Shown piece by piece: positions 52,846 to 61,637 of a DNA stretch of 64,000 bases. A program made the position numbers and the translations under genes. Under the pieces are notes generated by a model, which did not search any database, was not told the DNA's origin, and saw only the letters and a list, made by a program, of their open reading frames with translations. How positions within the stretch are numbered: position 1 is the stretch's first letter; every line of letters starts with the position of its first letter. This DNA is from Tetrahymena elliotti 4EA (taxonomy: Eukaryota; Ciliophora; Oligohymenophorea; Hymenostomatida; Tetrahymenidae): assembly GCA_000231825.2 (NCBI GenBank), contig JH720349.1:327763-391762 (forward strand). The letters are read 5' to 3'.

Positions 52846-54171
52846 TCATCCATAGATATTATCTTGACAGAATGTTACATCTGTAGTCTTAACAGTACTC
52901 ATTGTATCTGATTTTGGCATTTTATTAATAACCTTAGGAGTTACAATATCTTTTTGTTCTTGCTATGTTTTGTTGTCAGAGGTTCTTGATCTTTCTTAAT
53001 GCATATCGTAATTATACTAGTTACGCTTAGGTGAACGAGTCCGCTGTCTGTCCTGATTTTTCTTTTCTACTATTTCTTGGTGAATGCCAGGATACTGTTC
53101 TGATTAAATTATTGATTTTTCAAATTTAGCAGTAGATGCAGTAGTGTTTTAGGTGTTATCGTCTACTTTAATTTTCAATTTCTCTAATAAATCTGTAATA
53201 ATGTCATCTCTTTCTTAGAGCTTTTCTCTCAAAATTTCTTCTTTTTCCTAAAATTTCTATTCAATGACCTATCCAACGACTTATTCCACAATTTGCTTGA
53301 TCTTTCTGTCCTGATCAAAGTATTTTTCTTTCTCAGCAGCATTTGGAAAGTTTTCTTCTTTACTGTTTTGGTATTAATTCTCAAAATTTTAATTTTAGTA
53401 GAACTTATTCTAATTAAACTAATGGTCATAGTAATGCTGATTCTAGAATGGAGGCAAATATTTCTATTAGCCAAAGTTGTTTTATTGAAGAGGGTTTGTA
53501 TAACCTTTGAAGAATTCTGCTCTAGAAGTATTTTAATTATTTTCATAATTTCTGTTGTTATTTTGGTAATTAGAAAAACCATTTTACATATTATTTATTT
53601 AAGGTCTGCTGTAATCTTTTTAGAATTTTTAGGAGTAGTTCCTTCTTTAGGGATGTTAGCCATTAGGAGTTGGAATAAAATTTAAATTTTAACCAGGATT
53701 TTAGTACATTTAATTAGGATTTTAAGTCATCTAATTTTGTTTCTAGTTCATCTGATTAGGGTTTTAATTCATTAAATTGGGGTTGTGGTTTATTTGATTA
53801 GGATTATTCATTAAATTAATGACTGGGTTCATTTAATTGGGATTTAAATTCATTTGATTAGGATTCTGATTTATTTAATTAGGATTCATATTCATTTAGT
53901 TGAAACTCTAATTGATTTAATTAGGATTTTGATAACCTACCTCTGGTCCTTAGTTAACTTCTTTATCCATTTAACCTTGTGCTCCTGAGTTGTTTTCAGA
54001 TCTATAATAGCCATTCTAACTATTGTTGCTTTTAGTCTTATTATTTTATCTATTTTTATTGTAAAAGTTATTTTAGTTTTAATTCTACTAAGGAGGTGGC
54101 TGAGGATTAGATTTTTTGATATTATTAGGATTAGAATTCAAGATCTATTAGAGGTTATTTTGTTCTTGCAT
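52846..54171 (-). CDS. N/Q-rich protein with NPNQMNQ-type heptapeptide repeats (441 aa)
   Basis: One uninterrupted frame of 441 codons plus stop, starting MQEQNNLQQILNSNPNNIKK at 54171 and ending at TGA 52846-52848. Residues about 82-160 are some eleven copies of a degenerate seven-residue repeat, consensus N-P-N-Q-M/I-N-Q/L/H, encoded by 21-bp units (about 53690-53928). Flanking parts are also Asn/Gln/Tyr-rich, with an RP/RS-containing stretch. About residues 285-340 form a charged coiled coil (KQIVEQVVGQVIEQKFQEKE). The tail is basic with TRSPKR and several SP/TP sites. Composition is prion-like or condensate-prone; no enzymatic domain is visible and I recognise no family. It is intronless, unlike most neighbours. 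The coiled coil may mediate oligomerisation (inference). Confidence 0.8.
53690..53928 (-). repeat. 21-bp coding tandem repeat (heptapeptide array)
   Basis: About eleven imperfect 21-bp units encoding NPNQMNQ-like heptads inside the N/Q-rich gene. Copies differ mainly in Leu/Met/Ile/Gln/His positions and mix CAA, TAA and TAG for glutamine, so the array is not a very recent expansion. Confidence 0.8.
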
Positions 54172-55144
54172 TTTAAAAAATATCTTTTTAAAAATTCCTA
54201 TTTTTTATTGAGGTTAATTTATTTTTTTTATTAAAAAATAATAAAGAATGAAAAGATTTTAATTCTATTTAAGTTCAATCAACGTGCTACAATTTATTTT
54301 GCTAAATGATTATTAAAATATTCATTAATTAATTAATTCTAATTATTAAATTTTGCTACAAAATAATTAGCTTAATTAGCTTACTTAGATTATTAAAATT
54401 TAGCCAAGAAATATTATTCAAATTATGAAGAATCATAATAATTATTGTATTTTTAATAAACCAGCTGGGTAAATTAATTAAATAAGAATAAATTTTTATA
54501 GTGCTTAATTTGTTAAAAATATATTAAAGTTTGATTTTTAAAAGCATTATTTAAATAATCCTATCATATGAATGTCTGTCTATAAGTAACTATAAAAGAA
54601 ACTCCCTAACTTATTAGATCTAATTTAATATTTTTATAATACTTTAGTTGTATTATTTAAAATTTTTTAATTATTTGTCTATATTTTTATTGTCTATCTA
54701 AAAATAAAATAGTAGGCAGTAAAACATTATTATCAGATAGATACAAACAAACATATTTTTTTCAATGAATAATTTAATTAATTATTAGTTGATTGAAAAT
54801 TTGACTACTGATAATTAATTAGTGAATGATGGCTAGAAAAAGATTTTCTTGATTTTTCCTAAACATATTCTAATTAAGATTAAAAGATATTTTAAATATC
54901 TAAATTATTTATGAAGTAAAGAAGTATCAATATATATCATCTTTAATTTTAAAGTTAATTAATTTAATTATTTTAAGACTTTTATACTAATATTTATAAA
55001 TTAGTGTCAATTAATTTTTGAATTTTTAAAGATAAAGTATTTAAAAAAAGGAGAAACAAATAATCAAATAAACAAACAAACAAATATCTTATTAAAAAAG
55101 AGTTAATTTCAAGCAAATCACTACATATTATTATCATACAGGAA
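54172..55144. other. Divergent promoter region
   Basis: Between the N/Q-rich gene (-) and the taxilin-like gene (+); both promoters must lie here. It contains runs of ATTAATTAATTAA and other low-complexity A/T sequence but no coding frame. Confidence 0.45.
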
Positions 55145-56644
55145 ATGTCAAAGTAAATTAAAGAAGAACACCTCTAATAAATTTAAGCTTTCATTAATAA
55201 GCAAGTCACTGGCTCTTCAGTCCCTATTGAAACTGAATAAGAGATGAAAGAAGTTAGTATAGAATTAATTTGTTTAATTGGCTCATGAAGTTTATATTAA
55301 ATTATTTCATCATTAAACAAACAGGAAAAGTTTTTTAGAATGCCCAAAATTTTTTAGCAAACTTCATTAAAGAAATCACCACACCTGAAAAAAGAACAGA
55401 ATTATTCTCAGCTTTTGAAAAATTAGTAAAAAATAAAACGTTATACTCAGCATATTAATTATTTTTCAATAAATAGACAGAAATAGCTATCAAGTACGAA
55501 GAATAAATTAATCAATTAAAGTTCAATAACAATATCATTAAAGACGATGCAGAAAAAAGTAAAATAAATAACTACTCAAAAAATGAATTGATTATCAATT
55601 AAATATTATGAAAAAGCTACTATGGAAAATATGAGAATTAATGAATTGAAAGATAAATATAATTCAGTTTGCAAGGAAATAGGTGACGCTGTTGGCAAAA
55701 TTAAAAAAACAAACACATTAATGGTTGAATAAGAAGAAGCTCAAAGACAATAACTTATTGAAAATTTTGAAAACTCATTAAAGGGTAATATTTCTTAATC
55801 TTTATAAATCTTAACAGTTTTAGATGAAACTTTTTAACTTAAAAAAAATTGTAGATATCACTTCTAAGATTGACGAATAGGACAAGGAAAGAGAAGAAAA
55901 GGAAAAGGAAAACAATCAGTAAATTTTAAGCTTAAATGAAATATATATTTAGTATTTTATTTATTATTAGACTCAAGGAATAGTTGAAGTAACTCTTTTC
56001 TGAATTTGAAGAAAAGGAAAAAACTTATCTCTCAGGACTTGAAGAAAAAGGTTTGTTGATAGATAATTTAGTTAACTGTTTAGTAATTAATATTTTGAAA
56101 ATAAATTAAAAAAGATGGTCAATTTAAGAGCAAAGTAGAAGAATTTATGAACCAAATCAAATCAGTTGAAACTGAAGCTCACCAAGCTCTTCAACTTAGA
56201 TCTGAATTAAACAAGCTTGCCCAAAGTGAAACTGAAAAGAAGCTTAAAATTGCAATTTATCAAAGAAGAAGTGGTGAACTAGTTCAAAGTATTTAAAGAA
56301 CTAACAACACAGTTAACTAATTAAAAGAAACTCTATTAAAGGTATTTTAAAAAATAAATTAACGTTATAATAAACTAATTTTTGAAATTGTAGATGTATT
56401 GGAAATAATAAAAACTTCAAAAGTAGTAAGAATAATTAGTAGCTTAATCAGAAAGAGGAGATGCTTTACTATTAACTTTCATTCAAAAAGTAATTCACTT
56501 TTCAAGTTAAATATTTTAAAATTTAATTTTACAAAAAAATAGAATAATTAAGTTGAAAATTAAATAAATGAAGTTAAAGCTAAGAAGGAAGCTTTGAAAT
56601 AAAAAATTTAAGAAACACAAGCTAAAATTAAAGCTCTTGCATGA
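55145..56644 (+). CDS. Taxilin-like coiled-coil protein (360 aa)
   Basis: Eight short exons start MSKQIKEEHLQQIQAFINKQ; the seven introns (55257-55324, 55559-55616, 55785-55854, 55919-55970, 56051-56114, 56342-56393, 56490-56542) have GT..AG ends, and the spliced length divides by three. From residue about 50 to the end it is a continuous coiled coil. Its order of blocks resembles taxilin: KDKYNSVCKEIGDAVGKIKK (family: lesLCReLQkqNk), a helix ending FENSLKDITSKIDEQ (family: FQ.tL.dI), QLFSEFEEKEKTYLSGLEEK (family: LieqYelREe) and a later IYQRRSGELVQSIQRTNNTV (family: lYseKFeEFq.TL.kSN). In animals taxilins bind syntaxins and the nascent-polypeptide complex and act in vesicle traffic. The assignment is by pattern; another coiled-coil family is possible. 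The short C-terminal exon is Lys/Glu/Gln-rich. Confidence 0.7.
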
Positions 56645-57634
56645 AATATTTGAACTTATTATATCTTTAAAATGCTATTTAAATTTATTTATTTTATAAA
56701 TTAAAGTTTAATATTATTTGTAAACTAAATGATCTTTTCAATTAATACCTCAACTCAACAATTCAATTACCAAATAAATTATTGAAAAAAAGTATAATTT
56801 TATTTGTAAACTAAATAATCTTTTCAATTAAAACCTCTCTATCAATTAAATTGTTTTATCAAAAAATAGAACAGGAATTATATTTTTTTTGAAATAACAA
56901 ATAGACAAATAAAATTAATCATATTATTTCATACAAATTCAATATTATTAAAAATTTTTTCAAGTGATTTCCATATTTAGTTTTATTATGTTTTCTATTA
57001 AAAAAGGTAAATTGAATTAGTAAATACAGAAAATATTCTGTATTTATTTTAGAAGAAAACTGTTTGTTTAAATTAAATTCTATTTTAAGATTATTAAATT
57101 TTTTACATTTTACATTAACATGCATAACCCATTTAAATAAATAGTGAGATTAAATTATTGAAAGGTTTAGTTTTATTTTCTGTAATGATTTTAACACTTT
57201 TATGAAGTATTCATTTAAATTATTTTATGTTAATTAGGAAATTTTCATAGTTTGATGAAAAAGATATTTAATAAAAAACAAATGAAACAATGAAAACCAA
57301 ATTTTTAAAAGGATTTTAGAGACTTAAGAATGGAAATAAAAATGAAAGATTATTCATTAAAAAAGCTAAGTGGAAGAAAATTTATATAATTTTATATATT
57401 TTAATATAGGGAGTAGTATTTTATATATGTATTATAATAGTTTTAACTATAATTCAGTATTTGAATTTATAAACTAATTTTATTGTTAATTTGTTAGTAA
57501 ATTCAAATCTCATATTTTCTATTCTTTTCAAATTTAAACTACAATTTTTTTAATGGATGGATGTATTTTTTATCCTACTATGCTTGTATGGGGTGCAATC
57601 AATTTATGTTTGTTTGCTAGTTTTTTTGTTTGTG
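56645..57634. other. Convergent 3' spacer with a local duplication
   Basis: Lies between the stops of the taxilin-like gene (+) and an LRR gene (-). It holds a 38-bp direct repeat (56714-56751 and 56800-56837) and otherwise featureless A/T-rich DNA. Confidence 0.5.
56714..56837 (+). repeat. Pair of 38-bp direct repeats, 86 bp apart
   Basis: The 38-bp unit from TTATTTGTAAACTAAAT to CAATTAATACCTC at 56714-56751 recurs at 56800-56837 with only two mismatches. Sequence between the copies is unique. It sits about 70 bp beyond the taxilin-like stop codon, hence in its 3' UTR or just past it. Confidence 0.85.
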
Positions 57635-58982
57635 TCATAAGTATAGATCACAAAAGATGAAGTTGGGGTGGAAGTGCATTTCAGGGGAACAAAGAAAAGA
57701 GAAAAAAAGACCTATGTTGGCTAGGTCATTAATCTAGTTTAAGCACTATTCTATACATGGACGTAAATATTAATACCAAAACTGAAGTTGAATTCCTTAT
57801 ATAATAAATTTTCTGATTTAAAATGAATTTTCAATGACAATCTTAGCTAAGAATAATTAAGATTGGGTGTCTATAGTACAATTACAAAGTTAAATATCTA
57901 AAATACTGAGACATCTATTGTTCTAAATTAGATTTCTTACCTGTTGAACGAGCCCTAAGTTGAATTCAATTTTTGACATGCTAATTTTGAGACGCTATAA
58001 TGAGTTAATTGTCAAAGCATTAAAGAATAATGAAATTCCTTGCTCATCAAAATCATTTCTCATTAAATCGAGTTCCAAGAATTGAAGTTTCTAATAAACA
58101 CTGAAAATCTTACCCATTTAAAAAAGACCCTGGTTGGCCAAATTGTTTATAGAAAAATTTAAATAAAGTTAGATTAGACTTTTAGCATTTTCTGCTATTG
58201 ATCTTGTTATTTTAGCGATAGAAATATCACCTAGCTAATTAGAATGAAGGTTTATTTTCAATTTCTTCAGATTCTAATTTTGCAACAAGATTTTAGTCAA
58301 ATTCTATTCTAAAAGTTCTCCACCTTTAGAACCAATGTTAGTCCCTGCAATAGATAGCTCAAGAGACTCAAGGCTATTTAAGAAGCTTAATCCTTCACCT
58401 ATGCTTTGTGCTCTTATGATTCCTAAATTCTGGTCATACTCTTTTTGATATTAAAATATAATTATATTTCTATGTTTAAAAATGAAATAAAATGTGCTAA
58501 CATTCTTTCAAAGTACTGACGTCTATGCAAAGCTTATTGACATTTTAGAGTGAGGATAAAGCCACCTTTAGATCTTCACATCCCTGCTAATTGATTTCAA
58601 TATGATAAAAAAGAAAGCGAAGTTTTTTTAATGAAAGTGAAAGTGATTAACAAATTTATAAAATTTCTGTCATTTCAGAATCTTCTTGGACATTTACAAG
58701 CTACAAATCAAGCTCTGAAAGTTTAGACAGGCAAGATATAGCTTTTAAAATGGCCTTTGTGTCAGCGCAACCCAAGGAACGAGCATCGATTAAAAGACCA
58801 TACTACTCCATTTGCGTTTACTCTCTTAAAACAGAAGCAATAAACTAGGCCTTATAGTATGAGTAATCATCGATGTGCATTCTGACATTCCTTTAGTCCT
58901 TAATCAATTCAGGAAAAGAATTAACATTACTGGGATCAAGAAATATGACTGCTTAATCTGTTTGATTCTCTATCTCCATCAT
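57635..58982 (-). CDS. Leucine-rich-repeat protein (428 aa), nearly intronless
   Basis: Starts MMEIENQTDQAVIFLDPSNV at 58982 and, after one intron (58441-58501), stays open to TGA 57635-57637; the spliced length is a multiple of three. At least eight LRR units are visible, with cores LSELDLQLVNV, LKKLRFLFYHI, VNKLCIDVS, LESLELSIAG, LKKLKINLHS, LIQLYLNFS, LQFLELDLMR and LQRLKISMS. They are spaced 28-45 residues apart, of the same long type as the neighbours at 49614 and 61638. No signal peptide, membrane helix or catalytic domain is seen. The last 50 residues (from about 57790 down) are Cys/Phe-rich and unlike an LRR, so they may be a capping region or a read-through beyond a missed splice. 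Function is presumably a protein-interaction scaffold; the partner is unknown. It encodes repeats of the same kind without the repeat-by-repeat introns. Confidence 0.8.
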
Positions 58983-59774
58983 TTTTAGTAAAAATTTGAG
59001 TCTTTTCTTATACTAGAAATCAGTTTAATAAATTAGTTAGTAATAACAGAATATTTTAAAAATTCAAATATATTCAATTGACTTAATCACAAATTTTATT
59101 AGCAAGCTAACTAGCTCAAATCATCATTAAAATTCAACTCAAATCATCCAAGTTTTTTTGATAACAATTTTTGAAACAAAAATTACTGTTCTTTTTTTTT
59201 CTGCAAAAGCATCTACTTTTCTTAATATTCTATTTATATATACTATTCATAGTAAGTAAGAGTTTTAATAATGTAGGATCTATCTGAAATATTACAATTA
59301 TTTCAAATTAAAACCTTTACTATAAAAATTGAATGAAAACTTGAAGTTTCGAAGGTGTAAAAATAGTTTTTAAAACAATAAAATATTCATACCAATTTTA
59401 AATCTTTAAAAATGAGATAAAATATATTTTTATGTTCAATAAAAATCTGCTTGAGCTTTAGAAAAAAATACTTTTCTCTATTTCCTATTAATTATTTTTA
59501 ATTAGTTAAAACCCCCACTTTTCGCAAGATCAAAGATGCTTTGATATTTGTTAGAATAAAGGTTATGAATATTTATAATTATTGATTCTGATCTGAATGA
59601 CCTCCATAATTACATTTTTTTAAATAAAACAAGAAATTAAAATTCACATTCTGGTGATTTATTTTCTCTGATTAAAATGTCAATTATTGATTATTTATCA
59701 ATTTAAATACTTAAAAGAGTCCCATATTTTATTATAAAAAATTTACAAAAAAAAAAATATATTCCAAAATAAAA
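58983..59774. other. Divergent promoter region
   Basis: Separates the LRR gene (-) from the J-like-domain gene (+). No coding frame; expected to carry both promoters. Confidence 0.45.
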
Positions 59775-61091
59775 ATGTTTGAATCTGAAAAAAAATTAGG
59801 GAACGATTTATATTTAAGTGTTAAGTCTAAGGACATTAACAAATCTGATCTAAAAGTGCTTAAAGAGGCTGAGCTACACTATTTAAAAGCTTTTACTTTT
59901 GCTTCAACATATGATGAAAAGTCTTCAATACAAAAGAACTTAATGATGGTTGAGTTAAAGAGGGTACTTTACACCAACTATGATTTTGAATACTAAATGA
60001 ATTAGTTTAATTTGGCTTTGACTAGATACTATGAAGCTAAATAATTTGGTGAAATCGATAACTGTAAAACAGAGAAATGGATTTCAGATTTAGGAACTAC
60101 TATGTCTACATACTTTACTAACATATGCACAGGCTTACAGAAAAAAGGTTATAAACTGGCCTAGCAAGTTAGTTTTCTCAATTAATTCAAAGAAAAAGTT
60201 TAAGATTAAAGAAATCAATTCAAAATTAAATTATTCTTCTAAATAATTAAAATTTAAGAAAATATCATTTGTGAGTTTAAAGATTAAAAAAACTTAAATA
60301 GAGCTGAAAATGAGTTTTTTTACTACTCTCAGAATGTTTAATAGGCTCATTTATTGATAGAAGAGAGTGATGATGAATTTATTAATTTATAAATACAAAA
60401 TAAATTACAAGATTTACCAAAGCAATAAGGAGAATATGATGCTATTAGGCTGTTAAATTAAGGTAAAAGTATTTACAAAGACTGCTTAAATATGAAATAA
60501 TAACAAAGTTCTTATAAAATGATTGATTCTTTAGAAATATGGCAAGCAATAGACTTATTTAAGAGTTTAATAAAAAACTATGAAGGTAGTTATCTCCCTT
60601 TGGAAGGAGAAGCTTTTGCAAATTTAGGTTTTATTTAGCAAGAAATGTTTGGTAATCAATCAGTTAAATTTAGAGAATATATTCACAGTGCTGTCACTCT
60701 AGGAATGAGTTTTGATTCCTACTGCACTGAAGACTGGTTTGTAAAATCAAAATAAACTCTCAAAATTTTGTAAAAGCAAGAAATTGAAAGAGATTAAGCT
60801 TTAAGAGACAAGTGGAGAGTCGAAAACAAAGAATTATATGATCAAATTGTTCTTGAAAAATCTAAAGGTTCACAATCTTTCATAAAATGGATTATGATAA
60901 ACCACAAATCCCCCAATTAAGATGATTCATTCATAATTACAGAGTCAGATTACTCAAACATGAAGAAAACACTTTTAAGAGTAATAAGACTTTATCACTC
61001 AGACAAAATTGTGAACCAAACAGAACATTTCAAGAATATCGCTAGAGAAATCATGTTCATATTGAATGGATTTTTTGAATCTTACAAATGA
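59775..61091 (+). CDS. Helical protein with degenerate C-terminal J-like segment (438 aa)
   Basis: One uninterrupted frame from MFESEKKLGNDLYLSVKS to TGA 61089-61091 with no intron needed. The first 130 residues are helical and TPR-like in pattern (EAELHYLKAFTFASTYDEK, FNLALTRYYEAKQFGEI). A second helical region (about residues 215-320, with AIRLLNQGKSIYKDCL and EAFANLGFIQQEMFG) also suggests TPR-like hairpins. The last 40 residues read TLLRVIRLYHSDKIVNQTEH, then FKNIAREIMFILNGFFESY. This matches helices II-III and the loop of a J domain, with HSD (60996-61004) in place of the essential HPD. J proteins stimulate Hsp70 ATPase through HPD; here that function is doubtful. Related TPR plus terminal J-like proteins may exist in other ciliates, but I cannot confirm this. 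Alternative: a helical repeat protein with chance resemblance. Confidence 0.75.
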
Positions 61092-61637
61092 AAATTCTTT
61101 CTTTCTACTCTACCTCATTTCTTACATTCTATTAAAAATTAATATTATTTATGTTTAATTAAATTTTGTCAGTCTATTTTTTATCACTTATTTCTGATTA
61201 ATTTGTTTGAGAGTGATCTTTAAAAAATATCTTTATGCAATTTAATTTTGATGATAATTATATTGGGCAATTAATCTATCAAGAAATCTAAATTGAACCA
61301 ATTATATTTTTTATTTAATTGATGTTTTCTCTATAAACATTACAAAAAGTCCCCTGAGTTTTCTAAATAATAATATTTATAATTTTATTATTTTGTAAAC
61401 AAAAGTAAATCTAAGTTTTATATTTTTTAAAAAAAAAACATTGAAATTATTCATTGATATTGATTGAAAGTAAGAGGTAATTTATTTATTTTTATTGAAA
61501 ATGTTTTAGGTTAAATTTTAAATCAAATTTAAATAAAAATTCTAATTCATCATTTATTAAAATAGATTTTATTAACTTTAAAATTAACAAGAAGATAAAG
61601 GAAGAAAGAAAATATCAAATAAATCAAAAGAAAAGAA
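61092..61637. other. Intergenic spacer
   Basis: Short A/T-rich gap between two plus-strand genes; 3' UTR of the J-like gene and promoter of the last LRR gene. Nothing else seen. Confidence 0.5.

Noticed and set aside
53229..53685. Long open stretches on both strands (up to 130 codons) over the N/Q-rich gene
   Set aside because: They are other-frame and antisense shadows of the 441-codon minus-strand frame, rich in Ile/Leu/Val only because they read Asn/Gln codons out of frame.
56919..57125. 68-codon minus-strand frame in the taxilin-LRR spacer
   Set aside because: Asn/Lys/Phe/Ile-only composition typical of non-coding A/T-rich DNA; no conserved feature.
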